Below, piece after piece: positions 1 through 7,573 of a stretch of 64,000 nt of DNA. The translations under genes were made by a program, and so were the position numbers. Every line of letters begins with the position of its first letter. Position 1 is the first letter of the stretch. This DNA comes from Saprospiraceae bacterium (GTDB taxonomy: Bacteria > Bacteroidota > Bacteroidia > Chitinophagales > Saprospiraceae), in NCBI GenBank assembly GCA_027488855.1, contig JAIYAV010000208.1, positions 1 through 64,000 of the forward strand, written 5' to 3'. The notes beneath the pieces are model-generated. The model saw only the letters and a list, made by a program, of their open reading frames with translations. It was not told the DNA's origin and ran no database searches.

Positions 1-16
1 ATTCAAATCACAATTT

Positions 17-316
17 TTATAAAATACTTGGCACCGAATAACAAATTGACGCTCCTATCAAAAGGGTGACCAATATCCCTAATAAATTGGCTTTTCTTAG
101 TTCCGGATCATCCTTATTGTCAATTAGCACCAACAGCATGCCGATAAAAATATGAATGACAATTGCCATAGCCATAAAAAGAACAAATCCACCATCCGCG
201 TAATTGGGGTGATGATCAGATTTGGCTTTTTCCTTGTACAACCAAACACTCAGAATGGTGCTGTAAAAGAGTTGGACGATAAGATGAGTAACGGCAACAC
301 TAATTGTTCTTTTCAT
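17..316 (-). CDS. small multi-helix membrane protein, paralogue of the preceding gene
   Basis: A protein of about 99 residues with three hydrophobic stretches, so probably an inner-membrane protein of three helices. It starts MKRTISVAVTHLIVQ. A longer reading from 415 would overlap the upstream gene, so I chose the ATG at 316, 14 bases after the stop of that gene. It resembles its neighbour at 331-645: both begin with an A-x-H-L-x-V-Q-x-x-Y-S-T pattern and end with an L-x-G-x-S-I-C segment followed by proline, which points to tandem duplication. It is the last gene of a leftward cluster with a radical SAM enzyme. I do not recognise the family and assign no function. Confidence 0.7.
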   Translation of the reverse strand: MKRTISVAVTHLIVQLFYSTILSVWLYKEKAKSDHHPNYADGGFVLFMAMAIVIHIFIGMLLVLIDNKDDPELRKANLLGILVTLLIGASICYSVPSIL

Positions 317-330
317 TTTATCCAAAAAAA

Positions 331-645
331 TTAGTAAAATCGATCTACAAATACCTCTGGAGCAGCGAAACAAATCGACCCGCCCAATAAAAACACAAAC
401 CCCAGACTTAACCAATGTGCTTGGGCATATTCTGGCTTGTCTTTGGGTTGATTAGATGCCAGAATAGCCATTGTGATTCCATGGCCAATCATAAACATAG
501 CTTGTGTAACCATAAACCCCATCCATGCATATACTTTAAAAAATTCTTCTTCGATACCTTGAAAATAAAAGAAGATAAGAAAAAATGTTGAATAAAGTAC
601 CTGCACTCCAAGATGAATAGCAATAATCTGCGTTTCTTTTTTCAT
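331..645 (-). CDS. small multi-helix membrane protein, tandem paralogue
   Basis: 104 residues, starting MKKETQIIAIHLGVQ, with three predicted hydrophobic segments and a short conserved C-terminal block (G-G-S-I-C). It shares its N-terminal and C-terminal motifs with the gene at 17-316, from which it is separated by only 14 bases. The radical SAM gene ends 21 bases upstream, so the three are probably co-transcribed. The family is unknown to me. The context suggests a membrane partner or a chaperone for the radical SAM and Lgt-like enzymes, but this is inference only. Confidence 0.75.
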   Translation of the reverse strand: MKKETQIIAIHLGVQVLYSTFFLIFFYFQGIEEEFFKVYAWMGFMVTQAMFMIGHGITMAILASNQPKDKPEYAQAHWLSLGFVFLLGGSICFAAPEVFVDRFY

Positions 646-666
646 GATTCGTTCATTTTAATTGAT

Positions 667-2076
667 TCAACCCTTATACATCGGCAACTCAATCAAAGTA
701 TCCAACTGCTCCAACCGCTCCTGGCCCCGATAAAACAAATTCATCGTTTCAAAAGGAATGATCCGCTGCAAATCGGGGTGGACGATGTGTACGCAAGACT
801 TCTTGATGGCCCGCACATCAAAATCCCAGGCATCGATGAAACGCATCACGATAATCCGAAAGAGATTCCCATAACTCAGTCCCGGCGCATAAATATCCGG
901 TAGGCAACACATGATCGACTCTAGTTTTTCCTCCGCCACGTCCACATTATTCCCAGTACTGAACAACTGGATCACCTGCTCGTGCAAACCCGAATCCTGC
1001 TCGTACACAATGGTGTTGCGCGAGTTGTCCAACAAATAACTGGGATCGATCAGGCGGGTCAGGGGAAAAACCTCCCCATTCAATTTCAAGGCGTAACCCA
1101 TGATCAAGGCATCAGGATTGCAGGGCACTGGAATCAGGTCTTCTGGCGTAAACAGTTCGGTTTGTTCCACGATGGCCCGCCGCACTTCGGTCATGGTCAT
1201 GCGGTCTTTGGCAGGGTCAAAATGCTCTACCCGGCCCGCGATTTGGGTAGGTTGGAAGGTCACACCCCGCACACAGGGCTGTTTTAGGGCATACTCGATG
1301 ATGGGGCCAATCTCCTGATCGTTGATGTTTTTTTGTAGGGTTACGACCAGGGTGGTCGACAAATTGAACTCGTTGAGGTGTTTCAGGGCGTTCTCCCGCA
1401 CCTCACGCAGGTCGAGCCCCCGCAAATGCACCAATGGGGCCTCCTCCAGGCTATCGAACTGCAAGTAGATTTCAAAATCGGGCTGATAAGTCGCCAAGCG
1501 TTGGGCAAATTCTCGATCCCGCGCAATGCGAATGCCATTGGTATTGACCATCACATGGCGAATGGGGCGGGCTTTGGCCAAGTCCAAGATGGCAAAAAAA
1601 TCGGGATGTAAAGTTGGTTCCCCGCCGCTGATTTGCACCACATCGGGTTCACCTTCGTTGGCCACGATCAGGTCGAGCATGGCTTCAATTTCGGCCAAAC
1701 TGCGGTGTCGCCCTTGCTGCGGCCCACTCTCCGCATAACAGGTCGGGCAAGAGAGGTTGCAGCGGTCGGTCACTTCCACGATGGTCAAACAGGAATGTTG
1801 CTCGTGATCGGTACACAAACCACAATCGAAAGGGCAACCGTGCTCCACTGGGGTATTGAAGCGCAGGGGGTACTCCGAAGCTTTGTTGTAGTTGCGGATG
1901 TTTTTGTAGTATTCGATGTCATCGGCAATTTTTACCTTAAAAAAACCGTGCTCCGGGCAGGTTTTGCGCATGATGACCTGGTCGTCCTCAAAGACAATTT
2001 TGGCGTCGATGCGGCGCAGGCACTCGGGGCAGAGGCTAATGGTGTAGTCGTAATAGGTGTAGCGGCTAATGGGCAT
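667..2076 (-). CDS. radical SAM protein of the MJ0619/tetraether-lipid-synthase-like family
   Basis: 469 residues. The radical SAM motif C-x3-C-x2-C is at C106, C110 and C113 (CNLSCPTC), followed by the SAM-binding GGEPT segment near residue 151. The N-terminal 100 residues carry many more cysteines: a CPEC knuckle at C16/C19, C40, and a second C-x3-C-x2-C at C81/C85/C88 (CPFDCGLC) plus C96. That cysteine-rich N-terminus, suited to a rubredoxin-like site and auxiliary iron-sulfur clusters, is the hallmark of the COG1964/MJ0619 family, whose studied member Tes couples lipid tails in archaea. Here the substrate is unknown. It lies downstream of an Lgt-like membrane enzyme and upstream of two small membrane proteins, which fits a lipid substrate. 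Family call is firm; the lipid role is inference. Confidence 0.88.
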   Translation of the reverse strand: MPISRYTYYDYTISLCPECLRRIDAKIVFEDDQVIMRKTCPEHGFFKVKIADDIEYYKNIRNYNKASEYPLRFNTPVEHGCPFDCGLCTDHEQHSCLTIVEVTDRCNLSCPTCYAESGPQQGRHRSLAEIEAMLDLIVANEGEPDVVQISGGEPTLHPDFFAILDLAKARPIRHVMVNTNGIRIARDREFAQRLATYQPDFEIYLQFDSLEEAPLVHLRGLDLREVRENALKHLNEFNLSTTLVVTLQKNINDQEIGPIIEYALKQPCVRGVTFQPTQIAGRVEHFDPAKDRMTMTEVRRAIVEQTELFTPEDLIPVPCNPDALIMGYALKLNGEVFPLTRLIDPSYLLDNSRNTIVYEQDSGLHEQVIQLFSTGNNVDVAEEKLESIMCCLPDIYAPGLSYGNLFRIIVMRFIDAWDFDVRAIKKSCVHIVHPDLQRIIPFETMNLFYRGQERLEQLDTLIELPMYKG

Positions 2077-2146
2077 GTGAAATAGGTAGATTTGGTTGAT
2101 TCAATGATTATCAGTCAATTAACAGACATATGCACGATTTTATACC

Positions 2147-2236
2147 CCGCCCCGAAAGTTTCAGACTTTCGGGGCGGTCAAGCAAAGCACTGTTTCGCTG
2201 TTTTACCTCCCCGAAGGTTTGGAACCTTCGGGGAGG
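2147..2236. repeat. doublet of CCCCGAAAGT-type hairpins
   Basis: Two hairpins stand in tandem. The first (2147-2177) has a 13 bp stem beginning CCGCCCCGAAAGT, the second (2206-2236) a stem beginning CCTCCCCGAAGGTT. They are separated by about 28 bases. The same arrangement recurs at 57387-57467 and a single related hairpin at 46514-46542. It sits between the Lgt-like gene and the radical SAM gene and may attenuate or process their transcript. Confidence 0.8.
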
Positions 2237-2267
2237 GGTTCTAGATTTGTGCACAAATCCTTGATTT

Positions 2268-3077
2268 CTAGGTTGCATCAACTTTTTCAAATAATCGTTT
2301 CGGTTGTGTTACGTATCGCCAATAATACAGCCAGCCCAACAAGGCAGCCGTTTGAATGGCACTCAATCCCCAGGGCCAAAGCTCCACGGGTTTGATGAAA
2401 TCCAGCAAAAAGCGAAAGCACAGATAATCCAGCATAAAGATTTTGAAACGCGCACCAGATGCCAGAGGGTATGCTCGCTCAAAGTTGTACATGACGATCC
2501 AAAACAGTCCCAGGTACAGCACTTCGTACAAGGCTACCGGATGCCGCCGCAAGCCATCCCCCAAATCCATTCCGGTAAAAAAGGTGGTTTCTATGCCGTA
2601 GGTAGGTTCAAATACGCCCATCGAAAAACAGCCAAAGCGCCCAATCATCATGGCCAAAATCAGAGGATAGGTGAACAAATCGCCCGATGAGCTTTTTTCC
2701 CCAATCACTTTTTTGATTGCCTCCACGCCAAATAAACCACCCAATAATCCCCCCACGATGGTTTTACTGGAAAACAAAGCCAGCAACCAAACCTCCAGCG
2801 GCTTTTGCACCGTAAACAATTGTGGCCCCGCTTCCAATACACCCAAAATACGAGTACCCAACAAGGCCCCAAAAGTAGCGCCGATCAAAATCCAGAGGCG
2901 ATTGGATTGCTCGATGTTGTCGCCTTGTTTGCCCCGCAGGTAAACAAAATAGCGGAACCCCACAAAATAGGACAAGGCTTCCAGCACTGCATGAAGCGGA
3001 ACACGGTCAAAAAGCAGCACCGGAAATTTGAGTAGAAAAAACAACATCCCGTCCAGATTTCCCCCCCAAGATGCCAC
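2268..3077 (-). CDS. Lgt-like (prolipoprotein diacylglyceryl transferase family) membrane protein
   Basis: 269 residues, mostly hydrophobic, with about seven membrane segments. It has the family signature region in altered form: M-I-G-R-F-G-C-F at residues 144-151 (the usual G-R-x-G-N-F/N-G-E motif) and H-P-V-A-L-Y-E at 179-185, where the family has H-P-x-x-L-Y-E, and an F-R-F-L-L-D-F block near 221. The arginine of the signature is kept but the asparagine that follows is a cysteine and the N-G-E part is missing. It is therefore probably a divergent paralogue that handles another lipid transfer and not the housekeeping Lgt. Translation could also start at residue 11 (3047). It heads the leftward cluster with the radical SAM gene. 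Confidence 0.8.
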   Translation of the reverse strand: MASWGGNLDGMLFFLLKFPVLLFDRVPLHAVLEALSYFVGFRYFVYLRGKQGDNIEQSNRLWILIGATFGALLGTRILGVLEAGPQLFTVQKPLEVWLLALFSSKTIVGGLLGGLFGVEAIKKVIGEKSSSGDLFTYPLILAMMIGRFGCFSMGVFEPTYGIETTFFTGMDLGDGLRRHPVALYEVLYLGLFWIVMYNFERAYPLASGARFKIFMLDYLCFRFLLDFIKPVELWPWGLSAIQTAALLGWLYYWRYVTQPKRLFEKVDAT

Positions 3078-3086
3078 TTTTTAGCT

Positions 3087-3094
3087 TAACTTTG
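3087..3094 (+). promoter_or_regulatory. Bacteroidota -7 element TAACTTTG
   Basis: TAACTTTG matches the TAnnTTTG consensus and ends 12 bases before the ATG at 3107, which implies a very short leader. No clear -33 TTTG is visible at the usual distance. Confidence 0.55.
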
Positions 3095-3106
3095 TAAGAA
3101 AAAAGT

Positions 3107-3769
3107 ATGAAACCATTTGAACGTTGGGAAACGGAAGAGGTGAAACTGACATTTGGGATCAAACAGCTAGATACACTTCCTGCCTTGGATGAGTGGATGA
3201 GTGCAGAGGAGCCTATTGATGATTTTGAAAGGGAAGTGTTGTTGCGCAATCACCGGGCTTTTCGGCGCAAAGCCAACCTATGGAATGAGGATGAAATCAA
3301 GTTTTTCTTCATCTCCCGCATCATCACTTTAGTTGATTTTAACAAGGAAGATGTTTATTCCACTTTTTCGCAGCGAACCCTAGAAGCTAGTGTGCGGGAT
3401 GTTAATAATAAAGAGGTTAAACTACGCGGTCGAGTAGAGTTTTTGGTGGCGCTCGGGGAACAAAAACCCAGACAACCTTTCTTTTTTCTGCATGAATACA
3501 AGCCGCAGTTTAAAAGTACCTCCAATGACCCGGTTGGACAGTTACTCATTGCGATGGTGGCGACGCAAAGTTTGAATGAACACCCAAGGCCAATGTACGG
3601 GGCTTACGTTGTAGGACAATATTGGCGTTTTGTGTTACTGGAAAATAAAGAATTTGCGATTGGTAAAACTTTTGATGCAGCTGAGGAAGAAGATTTGTTC
3701 AAAATATTTTCTATCCTAAGACGGAGTAAGGTCTACATAGAAAAAGAAGTCGCGGAACTTATGCTCTAA
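3107..3769 (+). CDS. hypothetical protein with a PD-(D/E)XK-like core
   Basis: 220 residues, soluble, without signal peptide. The centre contains R-V-E-F-L-V-A followed about 20 residues later by F-F-F-L-H-E-Y-K-P-Q, which fits the E...(D/E)xK pattern of the restriction-endonuclease-like fold, and a downstream Q-L-L-I-A-M helix that could supply the conserved Gln. Proteins of this type are common in Bacteroidota and usually occur as scattered single genes. I see no partner gene: the neighbour is a glutamine-synthetase-like enzyme separated by a terminator. Nuclease activity is inferred from the motif only. Confidence 0.7.
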   Translation: MKPFERWETEEVKLTFGIKQLDTLPALDEWMSAEEPIDDFEREVLLRNHRAFRRKANLWNEDEIKFFFISRIITLVDFNKEDVYSTFSQRTLEASVRDVNNKEVKLRGRVEFLVALGEQKPRQPFFFLHEYKPQFKSTSNDPVGQLLIAMVATQSLNEHPRPMYGAYVVGQYWRFVLLENKEFAIGKTFDAAEEEDLFKIFSILRRSKVYIEKEVAELML

Positions 3770-3781
3770 GTATTTAGTAGT

Positions 3782-3834
3782 GGGGCAAAATGAACACTTA
3801 TTTGTTTATCGCCCCTTAGTGCTTATTTTGCCCC
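3782..3834 (+). terminator. hairpin terminator
   Basis: GGGGCAAAATGAACACT (3782-3798) pairs with AGTGCTTATTTTGCCCC (3818-3834) with small mismatches, right after the stop of the preceding gene. It separates that gene from the ligase gene that starts at 3848. Confidence 0.6.
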
Positions 3835-3847
3835 AAAATTCGATTCC

Positions 3848-5203
3848 ATGACCAGCAAGGACATTGCCAGTACCCTCAACGCACTCCCCACTGACAAAGT
3901 AAAATACGCCATCGTCGACATCGATGGTATCCTGCGTGGCAAAATCCTGCACCGCAGCAAGTTCCTCAAAGGATTGGACGAAGGAATGGGCTTTTGCAAC
4001 GTGGTTTTTGGCTGGGACTCCAACGATGTCTGTTACGACAATACCAGTGCCAGCGGCTGGCATACTGGCTATCCCGATGCCATTTGTAATGTAGATTTGA
4101 ATACCCTCCGCTATGTGCCTTGGGAAGACAACATTCCTTTTTTCCTGGGCGATTTCAGTCAAGCCGAACCAGGAGTACGCGGTGCTTGCCCCCGTACTTT
4201 GTTGCGGCGCATTCGACAGGAGTGTTTGGATTTGGGGTATACGCCCATGTTCGCGCAAGAATTTGAGTGGTTCAATTTTAAAGAAACCCCACAAAGCTGG
4301 CACGACAAGGACTACCACTCCCCTACTCCACTTACACCGGGCATGTTTGGGTATTCCATCTTGCGGCCATCGGTCAATCCTCAATTTTACCACCAGCTTT
4401 TTGATGACTTACAAGACTTTGGCATTCCGCTGGAAGGGTTGCATACCGAAACAGGGCCGGGCGTATACGAAGCCGCCATCATTTTTGACGATATTCTGGA
4501 ATCCGCCGATCGGGCTACCCTCTTCAAAACCGGGGTAAAAGAAATTGCCTATCGCCACGGCATTATGGCGTCTTTTATGGCCAAATGGAGCGAAGAATTG
4601 CCGGGCTGTGGCGGGCATATCCACCAGAGTTTGTGGGATCCTGAACAAAAGCAGAACCTCTTTTACCAGGCCGATGCGCCCGAAAAGATGAGCGAATTGA
4701 TGACGCACTATGTAGCGGGTCAATTGCATTGTTTGCCCTACATTTTGCCCATGTTTGTACCCAACGTCAACAGTTACAAACGTTTGGTAAAGGGTTCCTG
4801 GGCTTCGGTGAGTGCCTCCTGGGGCATTGAGAACCGGACCACAGCGCTGCGGGTGATCAACCACGGCCACAAGTCGATGCGCCTCGAAACGCGGGTGCCG
4901 GGGGCGGATTCCAATCCTTATTTGGCCATGTCGGCTTGTTTGGCGGCGGGTCTGTACGGCATCAAAAATCGCCTGACGCTACCCGACCCGGTGCGCGGTA
5001 GCGCCTACGACAATACCAGCAATCCGCCCTTGCCTACTTCATTGTACGAGGCGGTGGATTTGATGAAAAGTTCTACCTTGGCGGCTGAATTGTTTGGCGC
5101 TGAATTTTGCGACCATTTCATCCGCACCCGTGAATGGGAATGGCGGCAGTTCAGCCAGGCGGTAACCCAATGGGAACTAAAGCGGTATTTTGAAATCATT
5201 TAA
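3848..5203 (+). CDS. glutamine synthetase family ligase (GlnA/PuuA-like)
   Basis: 451 residues covering a full glutamine-synthetase fold: a short beta-Grasp N-terminus and the catalytic domain. Key residues are present: E138/E140 (Q-E-F-E-W-F), E201 and E208 (T-E-T-G-P-G-V-Y-E), H257 in G-C-G-G-H-I-H-Q, R312 (N-S-Y-K-R-L), R330 (E-N-R-T-T-A-L-R) and R345/E347/R349 (R-L-E-T-R-V-P-G). It lacks the extra regions of the large GlnN type. It resembles the gamma-glutamylpolyamine synthetase branch more than housekeeping GlnA, so the amine it ligates to glutamate is uncertain. It is followed, after a 160 bp palindrome, by a kinase-like gene and a phosphatase-like gene in the same direction, which may form a pathway with it. 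Confidence 0.87.
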   Translation: MTSKDIASTLNALPTDKVKYAIVDIDGILRGKILHRSKFLKGLDEGMGFCNVVFGWDSNDVCYDNTSASGWHTGYPDAICNVDLNTLRYVPWEDNIPFFLGDFSQAEPGVRGACPRTLLRRIRQECLDLGYTPMFAQEFEWFNFKETPQSWHDKDYHSPTPLTPGMFGYSILRPSVNPQFYHQLFDDLQDFGIPLEGLHTETGPGVYEAAIIFDDILESADRATLFKTGVKEIAYRHGIMASFMAKWSEELPGCGGHIHQSLWDPEQKQNLFYQADAPEKMSELMTHYVAGQLHCLPYILPMFVPNVNSYKRLVKGSWASVSASWGIENRTTALRVINHGHKSMRLETRVPGADSNPYLAMSACLAAGLYGIKNRLTLPDPVRGSAYDNTSNPPLPTSLYEAVDLMKSSTLAAELFGAEFCDHFIRTREWEWRQFSQAVTQWELKRYFEII

Positions 5204-5230
5204 AAGTTTAGTAACTCACATTACGTAGTT

Positions 5231-5388
5231 AGCAGCTCCGCTGCTTATTTTTTTCACCACGACGACACGACGAACACGACGTTTTGCTCCGCACATCACG
5301 ACGCTAGCGTCGTGTTTTAAACGCACGAAGTGCGTAAATCGTCGTGCCCGTTGTGCCGTCGTGGTGAATAATAAGCAGCGAAGCTGCT
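5231..5388. repeat. 158 bp nested palindrome
   Basis: Outer arms of about 50 bases (5231-5281 against 5339-5388) match at roughly nine positions in ten. Inside lie an 18 bp perfect palindrome (CACGACGCTAGCGTCGTG, 5297-5314) and a short hairpin (ACGCA..TGCGT, 5321-5335). It has no ORF of note and fills the gap between the ligase gene and the kinase-like gene. It may be a mobile palindromic unit or an mRNA structure. Confidence 0.8.
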
Positions 5389-5457
5389 CCTCTGTGTATT
5401 GTGCGTTAGAAAGTTAAGGGGGGCTCAACCGCCCTCGACTTTCTCAACTCCTTACTT

Positions 5458-6498
5458 ATGCAGCCCGATTACCACGCCATTATCCGCTACGCCTGGACCG
5501 CTTACGACCCCTCGCGCCAAATCGAATCCACTACCGACATCAGTGCCAGGGTCTCTACCAACCATGTCTACAAGGTTACCTTTACGGACAAAAGTTTTGT
5601 GATCGCCAAGTTGTCTTACTTTGGGCGTTACGAGCATTTTGTGGAGGACCACCGCATCATCAACGTATTGGCTAATAACCTGCCAGCACCATTTGAAAAC
5701 CTGCTGGCGCGTTCGCTCATCAAGAGCACCAGCCTGTTTGTACACCGCTACATCCACGAAGACATTGATGTGTGGGTCGTGTTTTACCGGGCGGTACGCA
5801 TCAAAACCCGGCTGCCCCGTCGCCTGGAAGAGGATCACATCATCAAACTTGGCCGGGAGTTTGCCCAATTTCACAAAGCTTGCCATAGCATCCGCAACAC
5901 CTTGCCCAATTCCTCCAAAACCCTGCACACCGATATAGATCATTTGATGGAGGCCATTGATAGGAAAAATAGCCACTTGGGGGCGCATGTCGACAAAGAC
6001 GAACTCAAACGGCAATGTGACCTTTTTTACGAAAATGAAGACAAGCTGCGGCTACATCGCCTTGATCGTATCCCGGTTTTTGTGGACTGGAACATTGGCA
6101 ATTTTTCGGTAAGTTCCACTTTTCGATTATTTTCGCGCTGGGATTACGACTGGTTCCGCATCAGCAATCGCATGTTGGACTTTTATTTTTTCAGTCGGGT
6201 CGCTTCCAATGTAGGTGATCGCACCGTTTTTTCTTACAACATTGGGCCACTGATGGAAGAGCGTTTTTTGCTGTTCCTGAAGTCATACCACGCCCATTAT
6301 CCCCTGACCGAAACCGAAATCCGCAGCCTGAAAGAGGTCTACCGCTTCTTTTTGTTGCATTACGTCGTCGATTATGGCACGTACTTTTTTGCCCAAAACT
6401 ACTCAACCAAATTGCAGAAAGAGGCTTTCGAAGTACATTTTCCCTCTATTGAAAAGGGCTTCGATGCCGACAAGTTACTCAAGGCTTTAAAATTGTAA
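5458..6498 (+). CDS. APH/choline-kinase-like phosphotransferase
   Basis: 346 residues, cytoplasmic. The N-terminal lobe has a candidate ATP lysine in V-I-A-K-L-S (about residue 50). The catalytic region reads V-F-V-D-W-N-I-G-N-F near residue 216, where the usual H-G-D-x-x-x-x-N has lost its His-Gly but keeps Asp and Asn, and R-W-D-Y-D-W-F follows in place of the I-D-F-D metal-binding motif. This is the aminoglycoside-phosphotransferase/homoserine-kinase-like fold; the substrate is unknown. The stop is only 6 bases from the next ATG, so it is co-transcribed with a HAD-type hydrolase. A kinase paired with a phosphatase next to a glutamate ligase suggests small-molecule metabolism and not drug resistance. 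Confidence 0.75.
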   Translation: MQPDYHAIIRYAWTAYDPSRQIESTTDISARVSTNHVYKVTFTDKSFVIAKLSYFGRYEHFVEDHRIINVLANNLPAPFENLLARSLIKSTSLFVHRYIHEDIDVWVVFYRAVRIKTRLPRRLEEDHIIKLGREFAQFHKACHSIRNTLPNSSKTLHTDIDHLMEAIDRKNSHLGAHVDKDELKRQCDLFYENEDKLRLHRLDRIPVFVDWNIGNFSVSSTFRLFSRWDYDWFRISNRMLDFYFFSRVASNVGDRTVFSYNIGPLMEERFLLFLKSYHAHYPLTETEIRSLKEVYRFFLLHYVVDYGTYFFAQNYSTKLQKEAFEVHFPSIEKGFDADKLLKALKL

Positions 6499-6504
6499 GG
6501 TGGT

Positions 6505-7353
6505 ATGGAAAGAATTGATTCGTTTTTGGAAGTAGTTTCTGGCTTCAAAGCCGTTTTTTTGGATTCCTATGGGGTGATAAAAAACTATCGGGGGCTCATC
6601 GAAGGGGTACAGGAAACCCTGGACTTTATTCAGGCCAGGGGCATCGAGTTTCGCATCCTCACCAATGATGCCTCCCGCAGCCAAGAGCAACAGGCTGAAT
6701 CCTTTTTGCGACTGGGCCTGCAGGGTATTCCTGCGGAAAAAATTGTTACCTCGGGCATGATGGCCAAACAATACCTGCAACTCAAGATTAAAGGGGGAAA
6801 AGTAGCTTACCTAGGCACTGCCAACGCCGCTCACTACATCATGCAGGCCAACCTGGAGAGTGTAGCCATCGCCGATCTGGACAAACACGATCTTGAAGAC
6901 ATCAAAGCCATGGTCTTTTTGGACGATGAGGGCTTCGATTGGAACTTTGATATCAACCGCACAGTCAACCTCATCCGCAAAAAAAACATGCCCATCATTG
7001 TGGCCAATTCGGACAACCTCTACCCGGTTTCTCACAACGACGTATCCATCGCCACGGGGGGCATCGCCAAACTGGTGGAAAGCATCATCAACAAAAAATT
7101 CATCCATTTCGGCAAGCCCGACACCCAGATGTTCAACTTCGCTTTTGAAGACATCAATCGCTACAGTGAATACAACAAGGAGGAAATCCTCATGGTGGGT
7201 GACACCTTGCATACAGATATTCTGGGAGGAAACAAATTTGGCATCAAAACCGCACTGGTACTCAGTGGCAATACCAGCCCAAGTGAGATGGAAATGAACA
7301 TCCGCTCTACTGGGATCATTCCGGATTACATTTGTGAGTCGATTGTGGGGTAA
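6505..7353 (+). CDS. HAD superfamily class IIA (NagD-like) hydrolase
   Basis: 282 residues. HAD motif I is F-L-D-S-Y-G-V at residues 18-24: the nucleophile D20 is present, but the second Asp of the usual D-x-D is replaced by Tyr22. Motif II is I-L-T-N-D-A-S-R, motif III H-F-G-K-P-D and motif IV M-V-G-D-T-L-H-T-D with G-G-N. The cap lies between motifs II and III (class IIA), as in NagD and pyridoxal or glycolate phosphatases. Loss of the general acid may slow or change the phosphatase chemistry. It follows the kinase-like gene after 6 bases and is probably translated from the same mRNA. Confidence 0.85.
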   Translation: MERIDSFLEVVSGFKAVFLDSYGVIKNYRGLIEGVQETLDFIQARGIEFRILTNDASRSQEQQAESFLRLGLQGIPAEKIVTSGMMAKQYLQLKIKGGKVAYLGTANAAHYIMQANLESVAIADLDKHDLEDIKAMVFLDDEGFDWNFDINRTVNLIRKKNMPIIVANSDNLYPVSHNDVSIATGGIAKLVESIINKKFIHFGKPDTQMFNFAFEDINRYSEYNKEEILMVGDTLHTDILGGNKFGIKTALVLSGNTSPSEMEMNIRSTGIIPDYICESIVG

Positions 7354-7373
7354 AACGCATCACCTGGTCAGGC

Positions 7374-7536
7374 TAAGGAACGAGAAAAAATAACTGCCAC
7401 ATTTCCCTTCGCTCTTTTGACCTTATTCTTCCTATCTTTTTCGTTAAATAGGCTTGCTATTCGCCTCAAAAGATAGTCGACTAAGGTCAAAATAGCTTTG
7501 CTAAATGGTGGCATTTATTTCTTTCTCGTCCCTAAA
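7374..7536. repeat. MITE-like inverted repeat, copy 1 (AGGAACGG-type ends)
   Basis: The left end (taaggaacgagaaaaaataa..) and right end (..tttctttctcgtccctaaa) are inverted repeats of about 33 bases. The centre has a GGCTTGCTATTCGCCT stretch shared with copies at 33402-33559 and 53486-53642. No ORF inside. This copy is the most diverged of the three. Confidence 0.65.
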
Positions 7537-7573
7537 CAAATAGCGAATTTCATTGTTCCTATCTCCGTTTTAG

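Noticed and set aside
5458-6498. Antibiotic resistance kinase
   Set aside because: Only the general fold matches; the altered catalytic motif and the linked phosphatase and ligase argue for metabolism.
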